A stretch of DNA of 14,012 bases, from contig DPKR01000002.1 in assembly GCA_003542415.1 (NCBI GenBank), positions 1-14,012 of the forward strand, written 5' to 3'. This DNA is from Alphaproteobacteria bacterium (GTDB taxonomy: Bacteria; Pseudomonadota; Alphaproteobacteria; RF32; CAG-239). A program made the position numbers and the translations under genes. The notes beneath the pieces were generated by a model that was not told where the DNA came from, did not search any database, and saw only the letters and a list, made by a program, of their open reading frames with translations. This document shows, in pieces, positions 1 to 6,313 of the stretch. The stretch's first letter is position 1, and every line of letters begins with the position of its first letter.

Positions 1-987
1 TTGTTGGGGTGGTTTTGGTTTCACCCGTCAACTTATATGGGCGGGTGGAATGTGACCGGCAAATCTGATTTGACGGCAATCGGTATGACCTTAAACTTCA
101 CGCTTTGGGCATTTATCGGCGTTGAAAGCGCGTCTGTTTCAACAGCGGTTGTCAAAAACCCGACACGCAATGTGCCGATTGCAACGGTGACGGGAGTGAT
201 TATTGCCGCCGTGTGCTACATTTTGAGCTCAAGTGTGATTATGGGGATTATTCCGAACAAAGAGCTGATTTCATCTTCTGCGCCTTTTTCTCAGGCTGTT
301 TCAATCGCTTTGGGGCAAACGGCAGGCGATGTGGTGGCTATTTGTGCGGCAATCGGCTGTTTAGGCTCGCTCGGCGGCTGGACGCTTCTTGTCGGTCAAA
401 CAGCACAAGCTGCGGCAAATGACGGCTTGTTTGGCAAAATGTTTGCTTGCGAAACAAAAAAGGGTGTGCCGGCAACAGGTTTGGCGATTGTTGCTTGCAT
501 TATGACGGCGCAGGTTTTAGGCACAATGAGCCCGACAGCTTCCGAGCAGTTTGGCAAAATTGCCTCAATTGCCGTGATTATGACGCTTTTGCCATATATT
601 TATTCGGCTGTTGCCATCAAAATCATCGGTCGCGAGAAGATGAGCGCTAAGCAAGGTATTTTTTATACCGTTATCGGTTTGATTGCGGCGTTTTATTCAA
701 TGGCGGCAATGGTGGGGTCTGATCCTGCACAAACGCGGTGGGCATTGATGTTTGTGATTTTCACGGTGATTTTATATGAACTTTCCGAAAATCGCCAACT
801 AGAAATGGAAGGCAAAAACGAAAAAATCACCTGCGTTGTGCCGACTTATGTGCGCCATTTAACGCTTTTGGTGACCATTGCGGCGCTTGTTTTAACATTT
901 TGGATTTCATTTAAAGACGAACACGACTTAAAACCGCATATCAAAGGCCATTTTCCGGCTGTTGAACATTCAGACACATTAGGATAA
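1..987 (+). CDS. adiC: Arginine:agmatine antiporter, AdiC type (N-terminus cut by window edge)
   Basis: Inner-membrane APC-family antiporter that would import arginine and export agmatine, feeding the decarboxylase encoded 17 bases downstream. The reading frame is open at the window edge. Matching to E. coli AdiC (about 445 aa) from memory, about 166 residues are missing, so the TTG at position 1 is not a real start. With that offset, W36 falls on W202, E42 (in LWAFIGVESAS) on E208, W127 (in GCLGSLGGWTLLVGQ) on the substrate-stacking W293, and Y199 (in LLPY) on the gating Y365. The position equivalent to S357, a substrate contact in AdiC, is alanine here (A191), as I recall for CadB and PotE. 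At least six hydrophobic membrane segments are visible, then a short hydrophilic tail. CadB (lysine:cadaverine) is the main alternative, but the AdiA-like partner favours arginine. Confidence 0.85.
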   Translation: MLGWFWFHPSTYMGGWNVTGKSDLTAIGMTLNFTLWAFIGVESASVSTAVVKNPTRNVPIATVTGVIIAAVCYILSSSVIMGIIPNKELISSSAPFSQAVSIALGQTAGDVVAICAAIGCLGSLGGWTLLVGQTAQAAANDGLFGKMFACETKKGVPATGLAIVACIMTAQVLGTMSPTASEQFGKIASIAVIMTLLPYIYSAVAIKIIGREKMSAKQGIFYTVIGLIAAFYSMAAMVGSDPAQTRWALMFVIFTVILYELSENRQLEMEGKNEKITCVVPTYVRHLTLLVTIAALVLTFWISFKDEHDLKPHIKGHFPAVEHSDTLG

Positions 988-1004
988 AAGAAAGGAGCAT
1001 AAAT

Positions 1005-3287
1005 ATGATTGATGTTAAAAATCCGTTTGAGGTGAAAATATTATTAAGCTATGACAACTTGCATGCCGATACGGCGCCTGCCAGAGCCGTCAGAATCTTA
1101 AAAGAAGATTTGGAGCTTGAGGGCGCAAAGGTGATTGTGGCTGAGCATTTGGAAGATACAAAGGCAATTTTTAATTCGGACCCGTCTATTCAAGCTGTGA
1201 TGCTCGGTTTTGAATGCAACCGTTGTCAAAACACATATGATGTTGTGGAAGATATCAGAAAAATCAACAAACGTGTGCCGATTTTTTTGATGTCGAGCAA
1301 AAACTTTGCATCCGATGTGCCAACGCATATTTTAGAAAAAGTCAGTGATTTTATTTGGCTTTTGGAAGACACACTTGATTTTATCAGCGGACGAGTTCAA
1401 GCTGCCATCAAGCGTTATCGAAAATCTATTTTGCCACCGATGTTCAAGGCGCTTGCAAAATTTGCCAAGGTGCATGAATATTCGTGGCACACTCCCGGAC
1501 ACACGGGCGGAACGGCATTTTTGAAAACCGCAGCCGGCAGGGATTTTTTCAATTTTTTCGGGGAACAAATCTTTCGTTCGGACTTGTCTATTTCTGTTGG
1601 TGAACTCGGATCTATGCTTGACCACTCGGGGCCAATAGGTGAGAGCGAAAAATATATGGCCGAAGTTTTTAATTCAACACGAAGCTACCATGTGACAAAT
1701 GGCACGTCAACATCAAACCGCATCGTTTTGATGGCAAGTTTGACGCGAGATGATATTTGTCTTTGCGACAGAAACTGCCATAAATCTGTTGAACACGCTA
1801 TGACCTTAACGGGCGCTATTCCGACATATTTGGTGCCAACGCGCAACCAATATGGCATTATCGGGCCGATTTTGCCCGAAAACCTGACTTCAAGCGCCAT
1901 TAAAGAGGCGATTAAAAACAATCCGCTTGTAAAAGACAACATCGACCACACGCCAAAGCACGCCATCATCACAAACTCGACTTATGACGGGCTTTGTTAC
2001 CAAACAACATGGGTCAAAGATCTCTTAAAAGAAAGTGTTTCACGCATACATTTTGATGAGGCATGGTATGGCTATGCGCATTTTAACCCGATTTATCACG
2101 ACCGCTATGCAATGACCTTTGATGTGGCAAAATATGGTCAAAACGAGCCGACGATTTTTGCAACACAATCAACGCACAAACTTTTAGCGGCATTTTCTCA
2201 GGCTTCGATGATTCACATTTTAGACGGCAAAAATGCCATTTCACACGAACGCTTTAATGAGAGCTATATGATGCACGCTTCAACTTCACCATTTTATCCG
2301 ATTATTGCTTCAAATGATGTTTCAACGGCAATGATGGACGCTCATGGTAAAGATTTGACGGCAGGAGCCATCAAAGAAGCAATATATTTCAGAAAAACAG
2401 TTGCACGCATTAATGATGAAATGAAAAAAGCCGGCACATGGTTCTTTAATGTTTGGCAGCCGGAAAAGGTGACAGACCCTAAAACAGGTGAAAAAGTGTT
2501 GTTTTTTGAGGCAGATGATGAACTCTTGGCAACAAATGCCGATTGTTGGGTGCTTCATAAAGGGGAGTCCTGGCATGGCTTTGGCGACATTGAAGAGGGT
2601 TATGCCATGCTAGACCCAATCAAAGTTTCGGTCACAACACCGGGTGTGATGCCAGACAGCTCTTTGGCAGATTTTGGTATTCCCGCCACATTACTCACAG
2701 CCTATCTTGACAGCAAAGGCATCGTTGTTGAAAAAACAACTGATTTTACATGTCTGTTTTTGTTCTCAATAGGTGTGACCAAAGGCAAATGGGGAACGCT
2801 CTTAAATGCGCTTTTTGAGTTCAAAAAAGCTTATGATTACAACGTTCCAATCAAACTTGCGTTGCCGAAAGTTTATGATGCCGACCCGAAAAGATATGAA
2901 AATATGGGCTTAAAAGACTTGAGCAATGCAATGTTTGCAAAAATGAAAGAGCTCAGCACCACAAAAGCGTTGGCACAAGCCTTTTCTGAATTGCCTGAGC
3001 CGGTGATGACACCATTAGAGGCATATGAAAAACTGGTTCGAAACGAGGTTGAAAGTTTGAGTTTAGATGAAATGGCAGGTAGGACGGTTGCGACCGGTGT
3101 CGTTCCGTATCCGCCCGGAATTCCGCTTTTGATGCCGGGTGAAAAAGCAGGCGAAGCAGACGGAATCTTTTTACACTATCTCAAAGCATTAGAAGCGTTT
3201 GATGAAGCTTTTCCTGAATTTTCACACGATACACACGGTGTTGAGGTCAAAGACGGCAAGTATTACATTTTGTGCTTGAAAGAATAA
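1005..3287 (+). CDS. adiA: Acid-inducible-type arginine decarboxylase, PLP-dependent (AdiA family)
   Basis: Cytoplasmic fold-type I PLP enzyme converting arginine to agmatine and CO2 while consuming a proton; with the upstream antiporter it forms an arginine-dependent acid-resistance system. At 760 aa it has full family length. The order is an N-terminal response-regulator-like wing domain (about 1-130), the PLP domain with WHTPGHTGGTAF near residue 165, HFDEAWYG before the active site, and the PLP lysine K392 in STHKLLAAFSQAS, then the C-terminal domain ending FPEFSHDTHG to CLKE. The stretch VTDPKTGEKV to WVLHKGESWHGF and the TKGKWGTL segment match AdiA better than CadA or SpeF, so arginine is the likely substrate, though lysine is not excluded. 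An AAAGGAG site at 991-997 lies 7 bases before the ATG, indicating operonic expression with adiC. The last 25 codons recur, diverged, at 5547-5624. Confidence 0.88.
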   Translation: MIDVKNPFEVKILLSYDNLHADTAPARAVRILKEDLELEGAKVIVAEHLEDTKAIFNSDPSIQAVMLGFECNRCQNTYDVVEDIRKINKRVPIFLMSSKNFASDVPTHILEKVSDFIWLLEDTLDFISGRVQAAIKRYRKSILPPMFKALAKFAKVHEYSWHTPGHTGGTAFLKTAAGRDFFNFFGEQIFRSDLSISVGELGSMLDHSGPIGESEKYMAEVFNSTRSYHVTNGTSTSNRIVLMASLTRDDICLCDRNCHKSVEHAMTLTGAIPTYLVPTRNQYGIIGPILPENLTSSAIKEAIKNNPLVKDNIDHTPKHAIITNSTYDGLCYQTTWVKDLLKESVSRIHFDEAWYGYAHFNPIYHDRYAMTFDVAKYGQNEPTIFATQSTHKLLAAFSQASMIHILDGKNAISHERFNESYMMHASTSPFYPIIASNDVSTAMMDAHGKDLTAGAIKEAIYFRKTVARINDEMKKAGTWFFNVWQPEKVTDPKTGEKVLFFEADDELLATNADCWVLHKGESWHGFGDIEEGYAMLDPIKVSVTTPGVMPDSSLADFGIPATLLTAYLDSKGIVVEKTTDFTCLFLFSIGVTKGKWGTLLNALFEFKKAYDYNVPIKLALPKVYDADPKRYENMGLKDLSNAMFAKMKELSTTKALAQAFSELPEPVMTPLEAYEKLVRNEVESLSLDEMAGRTVATGVVPYPPGIPLLMPGEKAGEADGIFLHYLKALEAFDEAFPEFSHDTHGVEVKDGKYYILCLKE

Positions 3288-3290
3288 AAA
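3208..3290 (+). repeat. Direct repeat DR1: 3' end of adiA, copy 1
   Basis: This stretch codes for the end of AdiA and reappears at 5545-5627. The first 34 bases (3208-3241 and 5545-5578) are identical. The next 45 bases hold six substitutions, four of them synonymous, and both copies end in the same TAA followed by an A-run. Here the repeat is continuous with the intact decarboxylase gene. Confidence 0.9.
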
Positions 3291-3323
3291 AAATATGGTA
3301 TATTGAAAATACCAAGTATAGAT

Positions 3324-3351
3324 TTGGAAATTTTTATGTTAAATATATAAA
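3324..3351 (+). promoter_or_regulatory. Possible sigma-70-type promoter ahead of leader 1
   Basis: TTGGAA (3324-3329) and TATAAA (3346-3351) are separated by 16 bases. Transcription would start near the 5' arm of the leader hairpin. The region is AT-rich so chance matches are easy. A weak hairpin (TGGTAT 3296-3301 with ATACCA 3309-3314) lies just after adiA but has no U-run, so read-through from adiA into the leader is also possible. Confidence 0.35.
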
Positions 3352-3390
3352 AGGCTACGTAATAAAGGGCGTCAATCGTTCTCCGTGGCA
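3349..3390 (+). promoter_or_regulatory. Conserved structured leader, copy 1
   Basis: A 42-base segment that recurs at 5678-5719 with one difference (C3373 versus T5702). It can fold into a nested imperfect hairpin. The outer stem is GCTACG 3354-3359 with CGTGGC 3384-3389 (one G-U pair). The inner stem is AGGGCG 3366-3371 with CGTTCT 3377-3382 (two G-U pairs) around a 5-nt loop, 3372-3376, and the only difference between the copies falls in that loop. The last base is the A of an ATG. It is far better conserved than the spacer before it. Whether it acts as RNA, as a protein-binding DNA site or as a recombination site cannot be told from this window. Confidence 0.6.
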
Positions 3391-4004
3391 TGAAAATTAT
3401 GGCAAAAGAAATTAAAACTGTCGCTGATGTTCAAAAAGTCCCCGCTATGGAACACATTGACACAATGGTCTATGGAAAAGGAACTTGCCCTTTTTGCGGT
3501 TCCCACCTGCGTTCAGAGATTGTGGGGTTTGGCCGAGACAAATGTGAGCAATTCTATCCCTGTGACTGTGAAGTGGCACAGGCGGCAGTGGCCCACAATA
3601 AAAGGGCCAAAGAGCTCAAACAGGAGGCGTGGCTACTCGAAGAGGAAAAGCGCCAAAAAGAAGAAAACAGGCGCCGAGAGGAAGAAGCTCGGAAACCTGT
3701 CACGATCACAGCGGCAGAAATGCTCTGTGTGGCCTCAGGGTGTATTCTTCCTGGGGTTGAGCCGATCCCGGCCGATGATAAAGTCGGCTATAGGCTCAAA
3801 CGAGCCGGCTACGGGAACGGTAATGCAAAAGAGCGTTTGTTGCTCTATGCGTATATGAACGACTTTTCCGAGGGGCTTGAAAAAGCTGCCGAAGAAATTG
3901 TCCTTTATGTGAAAGCAACAGGTGCCACTTGGGACACAGACATTATCCCAAAAGTAAAGGAGCTGTGCTCCAAATATGCTGTTCCTGAGCAGATCACCTT
4001 GTAG
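3390..4004 (+). CDS. Orphan protein with N-terminal cysteine cluster and charged helix (module 1 cargo)
   Basis: I do not recognise this 204-aa protein as a whole. An N-terminal cysteine cluster (C33, C36 in CPFCGS; C52, C58, C60 in CEQFYPCDC) could bind zinc. A very charged stretch rich in Glu, Arg and Lys follows (about 70-102), probably a long helix or coiled coil, then a compact C-terminal part (about 105-204) with no known motif. The cysteine cluster plus charged helix recalls the N-terminus of phage DnaC-like helicase loaders, but there is no AAA+ domain or Walker motif. The start is uncertain: ATG 3390 abuts the leader stem, ATG 3399 is in frame, and neither has a Shine-Dalgarno sequence. 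By eye it is more GC-rich, with more CTC and GAG codons, than adiA or the next gene, suggesting a different origin. Its terminator matches that of the 5727 gene. Confidence 0.7.
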   Translation: MKIMAKEIKTVADVQKVPAMEHIDTMVYGKGTCPFCGSHLRSEIVGFGRDKCEQFYPCDCEVAQAAVAHNKRAKELKQEAWLLEEEKRQKEENRRREEEARKPVTITAAEMLCVASGCILPGVEPIPADDKVGYRLKRAGYGNGNAKERLLLYAYMNDFSEGLEKAAEEIVLYVKATGATWDTDIIPKVKELCSKYAVPEQITL

Positions 4005-4019
4005 TCTTGAAAAAGAATT

Positions 4020-4060
4020 CCCCTTTAAATTGGCAGAAATGTCATTTAAAGGGGTTTTTT
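4020..4060 (+). terminator. Rho-independent terminator of module 1, shared hairpin type
   Basis: A perfect 11-bp stem (4020-4030 with 4044-4054) is continued, after a bulged T, by GGCA/TGTC (4032-4035 with 4040-4043) closing a GAAA tetraloop, and is followed by six Ts. The core sequence and the fold, including bulge and GNRA loop, recur at 6324-6354. Confidence 0.88.
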
Positions 4061-4062
4061 GT

Positions 4063-4090
4063 TTGACAAATGCATTAAGATATATAAAAT
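4063..4090 (+). promoter_or_regulatory. Promoter of the YdcF/ElyC-like gene
   Basis: A consensus TTGACA (4063-4068) is followed after 16 bases by TAAAAT (4085-4090). It starts just after the module 1 terminator, so the 480-aa gene is transcribed independently. AAGGAG at 4098-4103 gives a good ribosome binding site 8 bases before the ATG. Confidence 0.65.
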
Positions 4091-4097
4091 ATCTTAA
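4075..4097. promoter_or_regulatory. Perfect 9-bp inverted repeat over the -10 region, candidate operator
   Basis: TTAAGATAT (4075-4083) and ATATCTTAA (4089-4097) are perfect inverted arms around a 5-base centre. The palindrome covers the -10 element and the probable transcription start, where a dimeric repressor would block initiation. No regulator gene is encoded next to it. Confidence 0.45.
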
Positions 4098-4111
4098 AAG
4101 GAGATTTTATC

Positions 4112-5554
4112 ATGGCGCAATATCAACCGACTGTTTATGAAAAGATTGTTCAAGATTTTTTAGATGGCAAAGATCTTAAGTTTGAAAATTATCAGGCAGA
4201 GCTTTTAGCACGCGGCTTTGGAGAAAAGCGTTATTTTGATGCCTATATCAAGGATATGCAATATATTAAGACCTTGATGGATTCGCCGGATTTTAATTTA
4301 CGTAAAGCGGCAGATATTGCTAAGCAACACCACCCCTCAAAAGACGAAGATGTTTTACGCTTTGCGCTGACAGATGAAGAAAAAAAGATTGTTCTGCAAG
4401 CCGAAGAATTAGGATCCGTTAAATGCGGTAAAAATATTTTTTATGATGGTTATGATAGACCGATTGTTTGTGCTGATGCTAAACATTTGCCGGAAAATAC
4501 GGATGCGTTTGTGATTTTTTCAGGCCATCCGGGGGCTGCTGAACCGGCTATTGAGGCTTGGCTTAATGATTATCAGCGAACAGGGAAACCGAAAAAATTT
4601 GTGTTTTTAGGGCTCTATGACAATCAAGGAAATACAGATTTCAGCCAAGAAGGATTAGAGTTTAATACCGGAAGTGAAGTTGAAATGTATATGCGCTATT
4701 GTCGTGCTGTTGGAATTTCGGAAGATTTACTTAAAGAATGCTTAATGACGCCGACGGATATTTCAACGGAAGATAATACAAAGCTTTTGGCGGAAATTAG
4801 AAAGAAATATTTCAAAGATCAAAAAAATGCCTCATTTGTAATGTTCGGCTATGCGGCTTATCAGAAGCGTATAGCCTCAGAGTTTGCTTTTGCTTTCAAT
4901 CAAATGGAAAAAAATGGTGAAATGGATATTGAAATCAACGGCAAAAAGAAAACACTTTTCACAAATTTTGTAATGCCTGATGTAGCACGTAAAAAAGATG
5001 AGAAAAACAGATATCTTTCGTATGATAATTTAGATGGTATTGCTCAAGACATTATCATAGGGAATTGTTTGGCGCACCCATATCGTACTTATGCCGGCGG
5101 AAGGTTCGATTCAAAGTTGGGAGCATATCCTGATGAATTTAAGCCGTTGCTTCCGATTTCGCTTGTTTATTCTTATCCGAATGTCGCTAATGAACTTGCC
5201 GGCACAAGAACAGATGTGGCTACGATGCTAAAATTGTTACGTGCTATTCAACACGATGTTTATGAGTTTGAAAACGCTAAAAAAGTTGATCGGACGATTA
5301 AATATAATGTTGCAATGTTACGCAAACGGTTAGTTCTTAATGGCTTGCTTTCGGCTGATATTTTATTTCACGGTAATACCTACAACAAAGAAGATGCACT
5401 ATCCAGAATTAAAAAGTATTTTACACACTCGGACAAACGTTATGAAGAAGCTGCGAAGCTTTTGCTGGGTTCAGAAAAAGTTAGTCCTAGAAAATTGGGT
5501 CCCGTTGCACAATATCTTAAAAAGTTTTGGGAACGAGGAGGAAACTTTTCCTGA
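4112..5554 (+). CDS. YdcF/ElyC-like (DUF218) domain protein, unknown function
   Basis: A 480-aa protein without obvious signal peptide or membrane segment, so probably cytoplasmic. Residues about 131-265 fit the DUF218 (YdcF/SanA/ElyC) pattern: DAFVIFSGHP as the first strand and loop, a helix, FVFLGLYDN as the second strand, E189 in SEVEMYMRYCRAVGI, STEDNTKLLAEIRK where the family has an S-x-NT-x-EN-like motif, then ASFVMFGYAAYQKR with R253. YdcF of E. coli binds S-adenosylmethionine and ElyC affects envelope biogenesis; neither role can be assumed here. An N-terminal part (about 1-125) and a C-terminal part (about 285-480) have no recognised domain. Codon use is AT-rich and native-looking, unlike the flanking orphan ORFs. 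The C-terminus is odd: the last codons and the TGA lie inside the second copy of the adiA end (from 5545), so the original end may have been replaced. Confidence 0.6.
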   Translation: MAQYQPTVYEKIVQDFLDGKDLKFENYQAELLARGFGEKRYFDAYIKDMQYIKTLMDSPDFNLRKAADIAKQHHPSKDEDVLRFALTDEEKKIVLQAEELGSVKCGKNIFYDGYDRPIVCADAKHLPENTDAFVIFSGHPGAAEPAIEAWLNDYQRTGKPKKFVFLGLYDNQGNTDFSQEGLEFNTGSEVEMYMRYCRAVGISEDLLKECLMTPTDISTEDNTKLLAEIRKKYFKDQKNASFVMFGYAAYQKRIASEFAFAFNQMEKNGEMDIEINGKKKTLFTNFVMPDVARKKDEKNRYLSYDNLDGIAQDIIIGNCLAHPYRTYAGGRFDSKLGAYPDEFKPLLPISLVYSYPNVANELAGTRTDVATMLKLLRAIQHDVYEFENAKKVDRTIKYNVAMLRKRLVLNGLLSADILFHGNTYNKEDALSRIKKYFTHSDKRYEEAAKLLLGSEKVSPRKLGPVAQYLKKFWERGGNFS

Positions 5555-5627
5555 ATTTTCACACGATACACACGGTGTGGAAGTTAAGAACGGCGAGTAT
5601 TACATTTTGTGCTTGAAAGAATAAAAA
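5545..5627 (+). pseudogene. Displaced fragment of an adiA 3' end (direct repeat DR1, copy 2)
   Basis: The frame from 5547 to the TAA at 5622-5624 encodes FPEFSHDTHGVEVKNGEYYI and then LCLKE. This equals the last 25 residues of AdiA with two changes (D to N, K to E). The first 34 bases are identical to 3208-3241. Four of the six later differences are synonymous, as expected if this tail diverged within a working decarboxylase gene and not as free junk. It has no start of its own; upstream the frame runs into an out-of-frame reading of the 480-aa gene. It is therefore either the old end of adiA displaced by an insertion, or a tail brought with module 2. Confidence 0.8.
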
Positions 5628-5642
5628 ATTTATGCTACTTTT

Positions 5643-5671
5643 TTGTCATAAAAGATAAGGTTATGTTTAAT
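5643..5671 (+). promoter_or_regulatory. Possible promoter ahead of leader 2
   Basis: TTGTCA (5643-5648) and TTTAAT (5666-5671) are separated by 17 bases, in the same place relative to the leader as the candidate in module 1. The two promoter regions share only part of their sequence around TTATGTT. Confidence 0.35.
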
Positions 5672-5677
5672 AATTAA

Positions 5678-5719
5678 AAAAGGCTACGTAATAAAGGGCG
5701 TTAATCGTTCTCCGTGGCA
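5678..5719 (+). promoter_or_regulatory. Conserved structured leader, copy 2
   Basis: Identical to 3349-3390 at 41 of 42 positions. The outer stem (5683-5688 with 5713-5718) and inner stem (5695-5700 with 5706-5711) are both kept, and the single change sits in the inner loop. Unlike copy 1, the first ATG is a few bases beyond the hairpin (5727). Confidence 0.6.
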
Positions 5720-5757
5720 CAGAAAAATGAAATTTTGGCACAGAAAAATGAAATTTA
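5716..5757 (+). repeat. Tandem 21-bp repeat at the start of the second cargo ORF
   Basis: Two copies of a 21-base unit beginning GGCACAGAAAAATGAAATTT (5716-5736 and 5737-5757) differ only in the last base. The first unit begins in the last bases of the leader hairpin. Each unit contains an in-frame ATG (5727 and 5748), so the duplication repeats the potential start codon. Confidence 0.85.
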
Positions 5758-6311
5758 ATTATTTTTCAATTTCATCTTCCAAGGACTCCGTGGAAGGAAA
5801 ATTGAACCACATGAAAATGTGGGGGACTTCATGGACGCGGTATCAGGAGAACATCAAGTTCTCTAAGAAAGTTGCCGCGAAAATTGAGGCAATAATTGCT
5901 TCAAAGAAATTACCGGCGATTGTCTGGAAAATGTCTGGAGCTAATCCGGACGTTTTCGGTAGTCCTGACATGAAGGTGCGCATGGAAGCGGCCATTAAGG
6001 TTATGCCTCACATTCTAGCTCTCCTCAAAGAGGGTTTTTGCCCTCTGATAGTGGAGGGAATGCTGAAGGTAACCCTTAATGATGTTGCCTTTGGAGACAC
6101 AGGCAGTTGTGCCTTCGAGTACAAGTTCTACATGCTGTACTCTGATAAAGACCTGTGCAGGAAGGTATGGGGAGTGACAGACCATGTCACGCTCTTCGTG
6201 GCAAAGTCCGTTCTGGCGGATATTGCTGCCGGTATCGATGTTGACGCCCCGACGGATGAAGAATTTCAGAAGTCGATGTGTGCATATACCGCAAAGCAGT
6301 TTGTGGCGTAG
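5727..6311 (+). CDS. Orphan protein, unknown function (module 2 cargo)
   Basis: A protein of up to 194 aa with no family I recognise and no visible similarity to the 3390 ORF, although both sit between the same leader and terminator. It seems soluble: no signal peptide or clear membrane segment, a Lys-rich helical stretch (about 42-61) and mixed alpha/beta-looking sequence after it. Three in-frame starts are possible: ATG 5727 and 5748, one in each 21-bp repeat and both without a Shine-Dalgarno, and ATG 5811 (residue 29), which follows GGAAGGA at 5792-5798 at a rather long 12-base spacing. The 5811 start would leave a leader also holding a CTTCCA/TGGAAG hairpin (5776-5781 with 5791-5796). Composition is more GC-rich than the neighbouring genes from about 5800 on, while 5720-5780 is strongly AT-rich, which favours the later start. 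It ends just before the shared-type terminator. Confidence 0.6.
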   Translation: MKFWHRKMKFNYFSISSSKDSVEGKLNHMKMWGTSWTRYQENIKFSKKVAAKIEAIIASKKLPAIVWKMSGANPDVFGSPDMKVRMEAAIKVMPHILALLKEGFCPLIVEGMLKVTLNDVAFGDTGSCAFEYKFYMLYSDKDLCRKVWGVTDHVTLFVAKSVLADIAAGIDVDAPTDEEFQKSMCAYTAKQFVA

Positions 6312-6313
6312 CC

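Noticed and set aside
3349..3390. Leader as a tRNA fragment or integron attC site
   Set aside because: No T-arm GGTTCGA-type sequence or CCA end, and no GTTRRRY/RYYYAAC core pair with attC layout; no integron integrase in the window.
5340..5624. 94-codon open frame ending in the AdiA-like tail
   Set aside because: Its first 69 codons are the shadow of the 480-aa gene in another frame; only the last 25 codons (5547 on) are meaningful, as an adiA fragment. No ribosome binding site.
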